Positions 16,160 to 25,592 are shown, counted from the stretch's first letter. The stretch: 41,143 bases of DNA from Caccovicinus sp964425595 (GCA_964425595.1 CAYRMW010000017.1:1-41143), one strand, 5' to 3'. The notes: a model not told the origin generated them from the letters alone. Translations and numbers: made by a program.

Positions 16160-16195
16160 CTATGCCTTTCGCGCCGGAAAACCGGCAGATTTTGT

Positions 16196-16224
16196 TTGAC
16201 TTTCGGAAAGGAGAAAGATATAAT
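16196..16224 (+). promoter_or_regulatory. Strong promoter for adhE
   Basis: TTGACT and a perfect TATAAT are spaced 17 bp, giving a start site near 16231, inside the Rex-like operators. Confidence 0.8.
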
Positions 16225-16229
16225 GAGAT

Positions 16230-16259
16230 CGTTAAATAAATAACGTTAATTTAATAACG
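16230..16259 (+). promoter_or_regulatory. Two overlapping Rex-like operators
   Basis: CGTTA-N6-TAACG occurs twice, at 16230-16245 and 16244-16259, sharing two bases. Each differs only at the outer base from the TGTTA-N6-TAACA core of the redox repressor Rex, a known regulator of adhE in Clostridia. The position over the transcription start suits repression relieved by high NADH. No rex gene is in the window. Confidence 0.65.
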
Positions 16260-16283
16260 AATTTTAACAGGAGGAAAAAAACG

Positions 16284-18899
16284 ATGGCGACTAAGACCAA
16301 TGCACCGGAGCCCACGATCATTGACACTGTAGAAGCTCTCCAGGCCCGCATGAAAGAAATGCGCAAGGCACAGGAAATTTTTGCTACCTATACGCAGGAA
16401 CAGGTAGACAAGATCTTTTTTGCCGCCGCGATGGCAGCAAATAAGGCGAGAATTCCTCTGGCAAAGATGGCGGTAGAGGAGACCGGCATGGGTGTGGTTG
16501 AAGATAAGGTGATCAAGAACCACTACGCTGCCGAATATATCTATAATGCATATAAGAATACCAAAACCTGCGGGGTCATCGAGGAGGATACCGCTTACGG
16601 CATCAAAAAGATCGCGGAGCCCATCGGTCTGATCGCCGCGGTCATTCCCACCACGAACCCGACGTCCACCGCGATCTTTAAGACGTTGATCTGCCTGAAG
16701 ACCAGGAACGCGATCATCATCAGCCCCCATCCTCGGGCAAAGGCCAGCACCATCGCGGCGGCCAAGGTTGTATACGACGCGGCGGTAGCGGCAGGCGCTC
16801 CGGAGAACATCATCAGCTGGATCGATGTCCCCAGCCTGGAGCTGACCAATGAGGTGATGCGGGAGTCTGACACCATTCTGGCTACCGGCGGCCCGGGCAT
16901 GGTCAAGGCAGCCTATTCTTCCGGAAAGCCCGCGCTGGGCGTAGGCGCAGGAAACACGCCGGTAATTATCGACGACACCGCCGATATCAAGCTGGCGGTG
17001 AACTCCATCATTCACTCCAAGACCTTTGACAACGGCATGATCTGCGCTTCTGAGCAGTCCGTAACGGTAGTCGGCGATATCTATGATGAGGTGAAGAAAG
17101 AGTTTGCCTACAGAGGCTGCTACTTCTTAAAGGAGGACGAGCTGGATAAGGTACGCCATACGATCCTGATCAACGGCGCGTTAAATGCAAAGATCGTGGG
17201 CCAGTCCGCCTATACGATCGCCAAGCTTTCCGGCATCAGCGTGCCGGAGAAGACCAAGATCCTGATCGGCGAGGTCGAATCGGTAGACATCTCGGAGGAG
17301 TTTGCACATGAGAAGCTGTCTCCGGTTCTGGCGATGTACCGGGCAAAGGACTTTGACGAGGCCATTGCCAAGGCGGAGCGTCTGGTTGCGGACGGCGGCT
17401 ACGGCCACACTGCCTCCCTGTATATCCATCCGGCGCAGAAAGAGAAGATCATGAAGCACGCGGAGGCCATGAAGACCTGCCGGATCGTGATCAATACGCC
17501 TTCCTCGCACGGCGGCATCGGTGATCTTTACAACTTTAAGATGGCTCCGTCCCTGACGCTGGGGTGCGGTTCCTGGGGCGGAAATTCCGTTTCCGAAAAT
17601 GTAGGAGTAAAGCACCTGTTAAATATCAAGACCGTTGCGGAGAGGAGAGAAAATATGTTGTGGTTCAGAGCGCCGCAGAAGGTATACTTCAAAAAAGGCT
17701 GCATGCCGGTGGCATTGGATGAGTTAGGCACCGTGATGGGCAAAAAGAAGTGCTTCATCGTTACCGACTCCTTCTTGTATAAGAACGGCTATGTCAAGCC
17801 GATCGAGAAGAAGCTGGACGAGATGGGAATCCAGCACACCTGCTTCTATGAGGTGGCTCCCGATCCCAACTTATCTTCCGCGACAGCCGGAGCCAAGGCG
17901 ATGGCGGCGTTCGAGCCGGACTGCATCATCGCGCTGGGCGGCGGTTCCGCGATGGATGCCGGCAAGATCATGTGGGTGATGTATGAGCATCCGGAGGTGG
18001 ATTTCCTGGATATGGCCATGCGCTTTATGGATATCCGCAAGAGAGTATATACTTTTCCGAAGATGGGCGAAAAGGCATACTTCGTGGCGATCCCCACTTC
18101 TTCCGGTACGGGTTCCGAGGTAACGCCGTTTGCCGTCATTACCGATGACCGGACAGGCACGAAGTACCCGCTGGCGGACTATGAGCTGCTTCCTAATATG
18201 GCGATCATCGATGCCGACAACATGATGACGCAGCCGAAGGGACTGACCAGCGCGTCCGGTGTGGACGCCCTGACGCACGCGCTGGAGGCTTATGCGTCCG
18301 TCATGGCGACGGACTACACGGACGGCCTGGCGCTGAAGGCGATGAAGACCATCTTCGAGTACCTGCCCAGCGCGTACGAGAACGGCGCGAACGATCCGGT
18401 TGCCCGCGAGAAGATGGCAGACGCTTCCTGCCTGGCCGGTATGGCATTTGCCAACGCCTTCCTGGGTGTGTGCCACTCCATGGCGCACAAGCTTGGCGCG
18501 TATCATCACCTGCCCCACGGCGTAGCAAACGCGCTGCTGATCAGCCATGTGCTTCGCTTTAATGCGGAGGAAGTTCCGCCGAAGATGGGCACCTTCTCTC
18601 AGTATCAGTATCCGCACACCCTGGCCCGCTACGCGGAGTGCGCGCATTTCTGCGGCGTATGCGGCAAGGATGATCAGGAGACGCTGGAGCTGTTCATCCG
18701 GAAGATCGAGGATCTGAAGGAAAAAGTCGGGATCAAGAAGACGATCCGGGACTACGGCGTAGATGAGAAGTACTTCCTGGAGACGTTAGACCAGATGGTC
18801 GAGGACGCATTTGACGATCAGTGCACCGGAGCGAACCCGCGGTATCCGTTAATGAGTGAGATCAAGGAGATGTATCTGAAGGCATACTACGGCAATTAA
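16284..18899 (+). CDS. adhE: Bifunctional acetaldehyde-CoA/alcohol dehydrogenase
   Basis: 871-residue fermentative enzyme that reduces acetyl-CoA to acetaldehyde and then ethanol, regenerating two NAD per acetyl-CoA. The N-terminal CoA-acylating aldehyde dehydrogenase has its catalytic Cys near residue 254 (FDNGMICASEQ) and GVGAGNTP before it. The C-terminal iron-dependent alcohol dehydrogenase (from about 450) has GGGSAMDAGKIMW and the metal-binding histidine stretch CHSMAHKLGAYHHLPHGVAN. The length is typical for the fused family, which forms spirosome filaments. The start follows AGGAGG. Rex-like operators cover its transcription start. Full length and intact; strongly expressed to judge from promoter and ribosome site. 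Confidence 0.97.
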   Translation: MATKTNAPEPTIIDTVEALQARMKEMRKAQEIFATYTQEQVDKIFFAAAMAANKARIPLAKMAVEETGMGVVEDKVIKNHYAAEYIYNAYKNTKTCGVIEEDTAYGIKKIAEPIGLIAAVIPTTNPTSTAIFKTLICLKTRNAIIISPHPRAKASTIAAAKVVYDAAVAAGAPENIISWIDVPSLELTNEVMRESDTILATGGPGMVKAAYSSGKPALGVGAGNTPVIIDDTADIKLAVNSIIHSKTFDNGMICASEQSVTVVGDIYDEVKKEFAYRGCYFLKEDELDKVRHTILINGALNAKIVGQSAYTIAKLSGISVPEKTKILIGEVESVDISEEFAHEKLSPVLAMYRAKDFDEAIAKAERLVADGGYGHTASLYIHPAQKEKIMKHAEAMKTCRIVINTPSSHGGIGDLYNFKMAPSLTLGCGSWGGNSVSENVGVKHLLNIKTVAERRENMLWFRAPQKVYFKKGCMPVALDELGTVMGKKKCFIVTDSFLYKNGYVKPIEKKLDEMGIQHTCFYEVAPDPNLSSATAGAKAMAAFEPDCIIALGGGSAMDAGKIMWVMYEHPEVDFLDMAMRFMDIRKRVYTFPKMGEKAYFVAIPTSSGTGSEVTPFAVITDDRTGTKYPLADYELLPNMAIIDADNMMTQPKGLTSASGVDALTHALEAYASVMATDYTDGLALKAMKTIFEYLPSAYENGANDPVAREKMADASCLAGMAFANAFLGVCHSMAHKLGAYHHLPHGVANALLISHVLRFNAEEVPPKMGTFSQYQYPHTLARYAECAHFCGVCGKDDQETLELFIRKIEDLKEKVGIKKTIRDYGVDEKYFLETLDQMVEDAFDDQCTGANPRYPLMSEIKEMYLKAYYGN

Positions 18900-18926
18900 T
18901 CATGGATTAAGGAGGGCATAAAGGCA

Positions 18927-19685
18927 ATGGAAACGACGAATAAAGAAGTGATCTTTACAAGGCCGCATAAGACGCTTTACGCCACGGAGGACAAGATCAT
19001 CAAGGTGTTTGATAACCGCTATACCAAGGCTGACGTGTTAAATGAAGCCCGGAATGAGGCTCTGGTGGAGCTGAACACCGATTTAAACGTACCGTCACTG
19101 GTATCGGTGGAGGAGACACCGGAAGGTTGGTGCCTGGTCCGCGATAAAGTGGAGGGAAAGACCCTGCAGCAGATGATGGATGAGGAGCCGAAGAAGCTGG
19201 AGACCTACATGGAGATGTTCGTTGACCTGCAGCTTAAGGTGCACAGCCAGAAGGTGACGACCATCAAGAGACTTCGTCATAAGCTGATGGACCAGATCAA
19301 CAGCCTGAAGGATCTGGACGCGACTGCCCGCTATGAGCTGGCCACCCGCCTGGAGAGTATGCCGAAGCATACGAAGCTGTGCCATGGCGACTTCAACCCC
19401 TCGAACATCATCGTGGATAAGTACAATAAGATGTGGATCATCGATTGGGCCCATGCCGCGCAGGGCAATGCTTCGGCGGATGCGGCGATGACCTACCTGC
19501 TTTTCTCACTGGAGGATCAGGAAAGAGCGGCGCTGTATATGAAGCTGTTCTGTGAGAAGAGCGATACGGCCCGTCAGTATGTGAACCGCTGGCTGCCGAT
19601 CGTAGCGGCGGCGCAGCTGACCAAGAAAAAGGAAAAGGAAAAAGAGTTCCTGATGCGGTGGATCGACGTGGTCGAGTACGAATAA
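18927..19685 (+). CDS. Aminoglycoside-phosphotransferase-fold small-molecule kinase
   Basis: 252-residue kinase-like protein. The N-lobe has a candidate ATP-binding Lys in DKIIKVFD (Lys26). The catalytic loop is CHGDFNPSNI (His153, Asp155) and the metal-binding segment is IIDWAHA (Asp173), all as in the APH/choline kinase superfamily. Its substrate is unknown and antibiotic resistance should not be inferred; relatives phosphorylate sugars, choline, thiamine or methylthioribose. It starts 27 nt after adhE behind AAGGAGGGC with no terminator between, so it is probably co-transcribed with adhE and under the same redox control. A terminator follows at 19784. Confidence 0.85.
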   Translation: METTNKEVIFTRPHKTLYATEDKIIKVFDNRYTKADVLNEARNEALVELNTDLNVPSLVSVEETPEGWCLVRDKVEGKTLQQMMDEEPKKLETYMEMFVDLQLKVHSQKVTTIKRLRHKLMDQINSLKDLDATARYELATRLESMPKHTKLCHGDFNPSNIIVDKYNKMWIIDWAHAAQGNASADAAMTYLLFSLEDQERAALYMKLFCEKSDTARQYVNRWLPIVAAAQLTKKKEKEKEFLMRWIDVVEYE

Positions 19686-19783
19686 GATCCCATATCCAGC
19701 TTCGGATGGATGCCGTCTGTCCGGCGGCAAACGATGAGTGTAAAATAATAATCAACCCAAAGAAAAAAACAATGTCCCTTATG

Positions 19784-19828
19784 ACCGCTGCCCGGTATCT
19801 CTGACTGGAGATCCGGGCGGCGGTTTTT
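19784..19828 (+). terminator. Terminator of the adhE operon
   Basis: ACCGC-GCCCGG-ATCTC pairs with GAGAT-CCGGGC-GCGGT (three single-base irregularities) around the loop TGACTG, followed by TTTTT. Confidence 0.85.
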
Positions 19829-19893
19829 GCTCGGTAAGCCCGGACGGCCCGGAGGCCGGTATGTTGATTTTCATGGACGGAACCCCTGAACTA

Positions 19894-19902
19894 TGGTATA
19901 AT
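19894..19902 (+). promoter_or_regulatory. Extended -10 promoter for gdpP-rplI-dnaB
   Basis: TGGTATAAT matches an extended -10. No good -35 lies 17 bp upstream; TTGATT at 19864 is 27 bp away, too far. Transcription would start near 19909, making the ATG at 19917 nearly leaderless and favouring the ATG at 19953. Confidence 0.5.
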
Positions 19903-19952
19903 ACTCGAAATAGGCGATGACGCGGGACCAGGTTCATAAGGAGAAGCAAAGA

Positions 19953-22001
19953 ATGAAAAAAAAGATTCGGGTCCGGGGAAGGCTGAGCATATACCTGCAG
20001 TGGCCCTTGATTTTGTCAGTACTGTTGATCGCGGCGACTATGGTGACAGGCGCTGTCAGTGTGGCGGCGGGGGCGGTGATGAGCTTGTTTACCCTGCTTT
20101 ATGTGCTGCTTGCCCTGGGGATTTACGTTTATCAGAAAAAAAATGTACTGGCCGGCCTGGTGGAGTTTTCGTCAGAATATGCCTGGATCCAGAAGCGGCT
20201 TCTGGCCGAGATGATGCAGCCCTATGCCATAGCGGACGACCGCGGGCGGCTTTTGTGGGTGAATGACGCGTTCGGCCAGCTTGTTGGGCTGGACCGGCAC
20301 AGCAGACGGAGCCTGCAGTCCATGTTTCCCGAGGTTACCCGGGAAGTCCTGGAACAGAGAGAGCATACCGTAACCCTCCACACAGAGTACGGGAACCGGA
20401 ATTACCGGATGGATTTAAAGTGGGTGGCCTTAAAGGATGCGGCTTCTCTGACCGAAACGCTGGGAAAGGACTTTTCCGAGGCCTATCTTCTGACGGTGTA
20501 TCTGGCGGATGAGACAGAGATCCTTCATTACAAGAAGGAGATCGATAATCAGAAGATGGTGGCCGGCCTCATCTATCTGGATAATTACGACGAGGCGCTG
20601 GAAAGCGTAGAGGAGGTGCGTCGTTCGCTTCTGACCGCGCTGATCGACCGCAAGATCAACAAATACATTTCCGCCATGCACGGCATCGTAAAAAAGCTGG
20701 AAAAGGACAAATATTTCTTTGCGGTCAAGCAGCAATACGTGGAACGGATCAAGAATGACCGCTTCGCCATCCTGGAGGAGGTCAAGACGGTCAACATCGG
20801 CAACGAGATGGCGGTCACCCTGAGCATCGGGATGGGGATGAATGGGGAGACTTACAGCCAGAATTATGACTATGCCCGGGTCTCCATTGACATGGCTTTG
20901 GGCCGGGGCGGCGACCAGGCGGTGATCAAGGACGGCGAGAAGATCCAGTATTTTGGCGGCAAGGCTCAGCAGATGGAAAAGAATACCCGGGTGAAGGCCC
21001 GGGTGAAGGCTCACGCCCTCCGGGAACTGATGGAGAATAAGGACCGGCTGCTGATCATGGGGCATAAGATGGCGGACATTGACTCCTTCGGCGCGGCCAT
21101 GGGCATCTATCGCATTGCCACGGCCATGAACAAGAAGGCAAATATCGTGATCAACGATGTGACCACTTCGGTGAAGCCCATGATGGACCGGTTTACGGGG
21201 AACGCGGACTATCCGGAGGATTTGTTTTTAAAGGGGGCGAAGGCGGCGGAGCTGGTGGACGCCAACACCATGCTCGTGGTGGTGGATGTGAACCGGCCAA
21301 GCATCACCGACGCGCCGGCGCTGCTTAAGCTGATCAAGACGATCGTGGTGCTGGATCATCACCGCCAGAGCAGCGAGATCATCGATAACGCGGTCCTTTC
21401 CTATGTGGAGCCGTACGCCTCGTCGGCATGCGAGATGGTGGCGGAGATTCTGCAGTACATCGCGGACGGGATCCGGATCCGGCCGGCAGAGGCGGACGCC
21501 ATGTACGCCGGCATCGTGATTGATACCAATAATTTTGTCAATCAGACCGGAGTCCGCACCTTCGAGGCGGCAGCCTTTCTGCGAAGGTGCGGCGCTGATG
21601 TGACCCGGGTGCGCAAGCTTTTCCGGGACAACATGGCCGAGTATCAGGCCAAGGCGGAGACGGTCCGCCGGGCCGAGGTGTATCGGGATGTCTTTGCCAT
21701 CAGTGTATGCCCGGCCGAGGGCCTGGCAAGCCCCACGATCGTGGGGGCCCAGGCGGCCAATGACCTTCTGGAGATCAACGGGATCAAGGCATCGGTCGTG
21801 CTGACGGAATATAATCGGGTGATCTATGCCAGCGCACGCTCGATCGATGAGGTGAATGTGCAGGTCATGATGGAGCACCTTGGCGGCGGCGGGCACCGGG
21901 CGGTGGCCGGCGCGCAGCTGACCGGCGTGACGATCGATGAGGCCAGGGCCAGGGTAAAGATCGTGATCGATGAAATGCTGAAGAAAGGGGATATATCATA
22001 A
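19953..22001 (+). CDS. gdpP: Cyclic-di-AMP phosphodiesterase GdpP (DHH family)
   Basis: 682-residue membrane enzyme that hydrolyses c-di-AMP and so affects cell-wall, potassium and osmotic control. Two transmembrane helices (about 17-33 and 40-60) lead to a PAS-like domain (about 85-165), a degenerate GGDEF domain (about 185-310) without an intact GGDEF motif, a DHH phosphoesterase domain (MGHKMADIDSFGA near 368, LDHHRQS near 466) and DHHA1 (GGGGHRAVAGA near 644). ATG 19953 is chosen because AAGGAG lies 9 nt before it and the promoter is too close to the longer start. The stop shares one base with the rplI ATG. The gdpP-rplI-dnaB order is a conserved Firmicutes operon. Confidence 0.95.
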   Translation: MKKKIRVRGRLSIYLQWPLILSVLLIAATMVTGAVSVAAGAVMSLFTLLYVLLALGIYVYQKKNVLAGLVEFSSEYAWIQKRLLAEMMQPYAIADDRGRLLWVNDAFGQLVGLDRHSRRSLQSMFPEVTREVLEQREHTVTLHTEYGNRNYRMDLKWVALKDAASLTETLGKDFSEAYLLTVYLADETEILHYKKEIDNQKMVAGLIYLDNYDEALESVEEVRRSLLTALIDRKINKYISAMHGIVKKLEKDKYFFAVKQQYVERIKNDRFAILEEVKTVNIGNEMAVTLSIGMGMNGETYSQNYDYARVSIDMALGRGGDQAVIKDGEKIQYFGGKAQQMEKNTRVKARVKAHALRELMENKDRLLIMGHKMADIDSFGAAMGIYRIATAMNKKANIVINDVTTSVKPMMDRFTGNADYPEDLFLKGAKAAELVDANTMLVVVDVNRPSITDAPALLKLIKTIVVLDHHRQSSEIIDNAVLSYVEPYASSACEMVAEILQYIADGIRIRPAEADAMYAGIVIDTNNFVNQTGVRTFEAAAFLRRCGADVTRVRKLFRDNMAEYQAKAETVRRAEVYRDVFAISVCPAEGLASPTIVGAQAANDLLEINGIKASVVLTEYNRVIYASARSIDEVNVQVMMEHLGGGGHRAVAGAQLTGVTIDEARARVKIVIDEMLKKGDIS

Positions 22002-22447
22002 TGGATATTGTATTATTGGAGGATGTAAAATCTCTGGGAAAGAAGGGGCAGGTGGTCAAGGTCAACGATGGCTATGCCAGGAATTTTATCCTGCCCAAAA
22101 AACTGGGCGTGGAAGCCACCCCCAGAAATCTGAACGAGCTGAAGCTTCAGAAGGCCAACGCGGAGAAGGTCGCCGCCCAGCAGCTGGCGGAAGCGAAGGC
22201 GATGGCCGAGCGGCTGGAGAAGCTTTCGGTGACGGTCTCCATGAAGGCCGGCGAGGGCGGACGGGCCTTCGGATCGGTGTCCGGGAAGGAGATCAGCAAG
22301 GCGATCAGGGACCAGCTGAAGATGGATATCGACAAAAAGAAATTTATTCTTCCGGAAACCATTAAAACCTTCGGAACCCATGAGGTACCGATCAGGCTTC
22401 ACAAGGATGTGACCGCGAAACTGGCGGTAAAGGTAGTGGAGGCGTAA
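22001..22447 (+). CDS. rplI: 50S ribosomal protein L9
   Basis: 148-residue L9, a two-domain protein on the large subunit that helps hold reading frame. The N-terminal domain shows the L9 signature (LLEDVKSLGKKGQVVKVNDG, residues 6-25) and YARNFILPKKLG. A long connecting helix rich in Ala, Lys and Glu (about 40-75) precedes the C-terminal domain with GRAFGSVSGKEI. Length is normal. It is translationally coupled to gdpP by a one-base overlap and is 4 nt before dnaB. Confidence 0.98.
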   Translation: MDIVLLEDVKSLGKKGQVVKVNDGYARNFILPKKLGVEATPRNLNELKLQKANAEKVAAQQLAEAKAMAERLEKLSVTVSMKAGEGGRAFGSVSGKEISKAIRDQLKMDIDKKKFILPETIKTFGTHEVPIRLHKDVTAKLAVKVVEA

Positions 22448-22451
22448 GGAT

Positions 22452-23786
22452 ATGGATGAAGCGCTGTTAAAGCGGGTGCTTCCTCATAGTATAGAGGCAG
22501 AGCAGTCGGTGATCGGATCCATGTTGATGGACCGTGAGGCCATCCTCTCTGCCTCTGAAATTATTACGGCAGATGATTTTTACCAGCATCAGTACGGCGT
22601 GATGTTTGAATCGATCGTGGAACTGTTTAATGAGGGCAAGCCGGTGGATCTGGTCACCCTGCAGGATCGCCTGAAGGAAAAGGACGTGCCGCCGGAGGTC
22701 AGCAGCCTGGAATTCGTCCGGGATATCATGGCTACGGTTCCCACTTCAGTCAATGTAAAGTCGTATGCCGGCATCGTCCGGGAGAAGGCAGTCCTTCGCC
22801 GCCTGATCCGGGTAAATGAGGAGATCGCCAATACCTGTTATGCAGGAAAGGAGAAGCTGGAGGATATCCTGGCCCACACGGAGAAGTCCATCTTTGATCT
22901 GCTCCAGAGCCGCAGCGCCGGGGACTTTGTGCCGATCCGGCAGGTGGCGCTGAACGTTCTGGAAAAAATCGAGGCGGCGTCCCGCTCCGGGGGAACGGTC
23001 ACGGGGATCCCCACGGGATTTATTGATCTGGATTACAAGACGTCGGGGATGCAGCCCTCGGATCTGGTGCTTCTGGCTGCCCGCCCGTCGATGGGAAAGA
23101 CGGCGTTTGTGCTGAATGTGGTGGATTACGTGGCGGTGCGCAAGGGGATGCCCTGCATGATCTTCAGTCTGGAGATGTCCAAGGAGCAGCTGGTGAACCG
23201 CATGCTGGCCATGGAATCCAACGTCGATTCACAAAAGCTCAGGACGGGAAGCCTGACGGACGCGGACTGGGACGCGGTGGTGGAGGGGATCGGCATCATC
23301 GGCAATTCCAAGCTGATCATCGATGATACGCCGGGCATCTCCATTACCGAGCTTCGAAGCAAGTGCAGAAAGATGAAGCTGGAATATGGCCTGCAGATGA
23401 TCATCATTGATTATCTGCAGCTGATGACCGGTTCGGGAAGGGCAAACGACAACCGGCAGCAGGAGATTTCCGAAATTTCCCGTTCCTTAAAGGCGCTGGC
23501 CAGAGAGATGAACGCGCCGGTAATCGCCCTGTCGCAGCTTAGCCGTGCCTGCGAGACCAGACAGGACCACCGGCCCATGCTTTCCGACCTGCGGGAGTCC
23601 GGCGCCATCGAGCAGGATGCGGACGTGGTGATGTTCCTTTACCGGGATGATTATTACAATAAAGATACGGATAAGCCCAACGTGGCCGAGGTGATCATCG
23701 CCAAGCAGCGGAACGGCCCTGTCGGCACGGTGGAGCTTTTGTGGCGGCCGGAGTATACCAAATTTGTCAATATGGCAAAGTCCTGA
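22452..23786 (+). CDS. dnaB: Replicative DNA helicase
   Basis: 444-residue hexameric helicase (DnaC in Bacillus naming) that unwinds DNA at the replication fork. The N-terminal domain begins with PHSIEAEQSVIGSML, typical of DnaB. The RecA-like C-terminal domain has Walker A ARPSMGKTAF near residue 210, Walker B IIIDYLQLM near 318, and an arginine-finger region near DLRESGAIEQDAD. Complete, with no intein. Last gene of the gdpP-rplI-dnaB operon; the Sua5 gene begins 56 nt later without a clear terminator. Confidence 0.97.
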   Translation: MDEALLKRVLPHSIEAEQSVIGSMLMDREAILSASEIITADDFYQHQYGVMFESIVELFNEGKPVDLVTLQDRLKEKDVPPEVSSLEFVRDIMATVPTSVNVKSYAGIVREKAVLRRLIRVNEEIANTCYAGKEKLEDILAHTEKSIFDLLQSRSAGDFVPIRQVALNVLEKIEAASRSGGTVTGIPTGFIDLDYKTSGMQPSDLVLLAARPSMGKTAFVLNVVDYVAVRKGMPCMIFSLEMSKEQLVNRMLAMESNVDSQKLRTGSLTDADWDAVVEGIGIIGNSKLIIDDTPGISITELRSKCRKMKLEYGLQMIIIDYLQLMTGSGRANDNRQQEISEISRSLKALAREMNAPVIALSQLSRACETRQDHRPMLSDLRESGAIEQDADVVMFLYRDDYYNKDTDKPNVAEVIIAKQRNGPVGTVELLWRPEYTKFVNMAKS

Positions 23787-23842
23787 CGGCGGTGCTTGCC
23801 GCGGCCGGGGAGGAAGGACGGCGGCATGGAGGTTTTCAGAAA

Positions 23843-25000
23843 ATGGACACGAAACGAGTAGTGATCAGGGACCGGGAGAATCCGGCGGATGAGGAGCTTT
23901 TGGAGGCTGCCCGGATTCTTAAGGAAGGCGGGCTGGTGGCGTTTCCCACCGAGACGGTCTACGGTCTGGGCGGGAATGCGCTGGATGCCGGCGCGGCCCG
24001 GCGGATCTACGAGGCCAAGGGGCGGCCGTCGGATAACCCGCTGATCGCCCACATTTCTTCGATGGAAGAGCTGCCGTTTCTGGTGCGGGAGGTGCCGGAG
24101 GCCGGGCGGATACTGGCCGAAAAATTCTGGCCGGGACCGCTGACCATGATCTTTCCAAAGAGCGAACGGGTGCCGCTTGGCACGACCGGAGGACTGGACA
24201 CGGTGGCGGTGCGGATGCCGGATGACGCGGTGGCGAGGAAGTTGATCGGTCTGGCCGGCGTGCCGGTAGCGGCGCCCAGCGCCAACCTTTCCGGCAGGCC
24301 GAGCCCGACCACGGCGGACCACGTATGGCAGGATCTGCAGGGAAAGATCGAGATGATCGTGGACGGCGGCCCGGTGGGGATCGGCGTGGAGTCGACCATC
24401 GTCGATGTGACAGGGCCGGTGCCGGTGATCTTAAGGCCGGGATTTATTACCCGGGAGATGTTGGACGCGCTGTTTAACCACGTGGAGATCGATCCGGCGA
24501 TCATCGGGCCCATGAAGGAGGGCGTCCGCCCGCGGGCGCCGGGCATGAAGTACCGGCATTACGCCCCGAAGGGCCAGCTTACGCTGGTAGAGCTTTCCGA
24601 AGAGACGGTGAGAGAACTGGATACGCCGGGAAGCCGGCTGCATGAGCGGACGGTCGAGATGATGAAGAGCCGCGGGATCAGCCGGGCGGTGGATCTGGAA
24701 AGCGTTTACATGGCAAGCCAGGTGGACCGCCTGGCGGCGGAGAAAGAAAAAGAAGGTTACCGGACAGGCGTGATCTGTACGGAGGAGAGCCGGGCCGTGT
24801 ATACGGCCCGGATAAAACGAAGTATCGGACGCCGCGCGGATGCGGATTCCGTGGCGCACAACCTGTACGCGGTGCTCCGGGAATTCGACGATCTGGGCGT
24901 GGATTATATCTTTTCGGAGAGTTTTGCCAGGGATCATCTGGGCCAGGCGATCATGAACCGGCTCAGCAAGGCGGCAGGCTACCAGATCTGCCGGGTCTGA
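23843..25000 (+). CDS. ywlC: L-threonylcarbamoyladenylate synthase (Sua5/YwlC type)
   Basis: 385-residue enzyme that makes threonylcarbamoyl-AMP from threonine, bicarbonate and ATP for the t6A modification of tRNAs reading ANN codons. The YrdC domain (about 10-210) has the KGRPSDNPL signature, FPTETVYGLGGNA, PSANLSGRPSPT and STIVDVTG. A C-terminal Sua5 domain follows (about 240-385; RAPGMKYRHYAP, then FSESFARDHLGQAIMNRL). The longer open frame back to 23741 overlaps dnaB. ATG 23843 is preferred because GGAGG precedes it by 10 nt. The next gene is 25 nt downstream. Confidence 0.93.
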   Translation: MDTKRVVIRDRENPADEELLEAARILKEGGLVAFPTETVYGLGGNALDAGAARRIYEAKGRPSDNPLIAHISSMEELPFLVREVPEAGRILAEKFWPGPLTMIFPKSERVPLGTTGGLDTVAVRMPDDAVARKLIGLAGVPVAAPSANLSGRPSPTTADHVWQDLQGKIEMIVDGGPVGIGVESTIVDVTGPVPVILRPGFITREMLDALFNHVEIDPAIIGPMKEGVRPRAPGMKYRHYAPKGQLTLVELSEETVRELDTPGSRLHERTVEMMKSRGISRAVDLESVYMASQVDRLAAEKEKEGYRTGVICTEESRAVYTARIKRSIGRRADADSVAHNLYAVLREFDDLGVDYIFSESFARDHLGQAIMNRLSKAAGYQICRV

Positions 25001-25025
25001 CGGCAGAAAGGGAGAAGGAAACGCG

Positions 25026-25520
25026 ATGACGAAGAAGAGAGAAGATTACATTACATGGGACGAATATTTTATGGGAGTTGCCTATCTTTCCGCCAGGCGT
25101 TCCAAAGATCCCAGCACGCAGGTGGGCGCATGCATCGTCAGCCAGGACAATAAGATCCTGTCCATGGGCTACAACGGCTTCCCCGCAGGCTGTTCGGATG
25201 ACGAATTTCCCTGGGGAAAGGAACATGAGCTGGACGACCCGTATAATTCAAAATATTTTTATTCCACGCACAGCGAACTGAACGCGATCCTGAATTACCG
25301 GGGAGGAAGCCTGGAAGGAAGCAAGCTCTACGTGACGCTTTTTCCCTGCAACGAGTGCGCCAAGGCCATCATCCAGGCGGGGATCCGAACACTGATCTAT
25401 GCCTGCGATAAATATGGTGATACGCCTGCGGTACGCGCCTCCAAGAGGATGCTGAACGCGGCCGGCGTCCGTTATTATCAGTATGAACCGTCCGGCCGCA
25501 CCATTACGCTCCAGGTATAG
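25026..25520 (+). CDS. comEB: dCMP deaminase (ComEB-type)
   Basis: 164-residue zinc-dependent deoxycytidylate deaminase supplying dUMP for thymidylate synthesis. Zinc ligands and the catalytic Glu are visible: THSELNA (His82, Glu84) and PCNEC (Cys108, Cys111). N-terminal WDEYFMGVAYLSARRSKDPSTQVGA is a strong family signature. No extra domain is present. GGGAGAAGG precedes the ATG. It follows the Sua5 gene by 25 nt and is probably co-transcribed. No terminator is evident after it, but a new promoter begins at 25564. Confidence 0.95.
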   Translation: MTKKREDYITWDEYFMGVAYLSARRSKDPSTQVGACIVSQDNKILSMGYNGFPAGCSDDEFPWGKEHELDDPYNSKYFYSTHSELNAILNYRGGSLEGSKLYVTLFPCNECAKAIIQAGIRTLIYACDKYGDTPAVRASKRMLNAAGVRYYQYEPSGRTITLQV

Positions 25521-25563
25521 CCTGCGCGGATGAACCGGCGGCCGAAAAAGGCGAAAAGAGCGC

Positions 25564-25592
25564 TTGCAGGAATGACTAAAATGGCATAAAAT
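25564..25592 (+). promoter_or_regulatory. Promoter for the small-membrane-peptide/Lrp operon
   Basis: TTGCAG and TAAAAT are 17 bp apart in the 175-nt gap after the dCMP deaminase gene, about 105 nt before the small ORF at 25696. Confidence 0.55.

Noticed and set aside
18927..19685. Aminoglycoside resistance gene
   Set aside because: Only the general APH kinase fold is visible; the operon context behind adhE points to metabolism.
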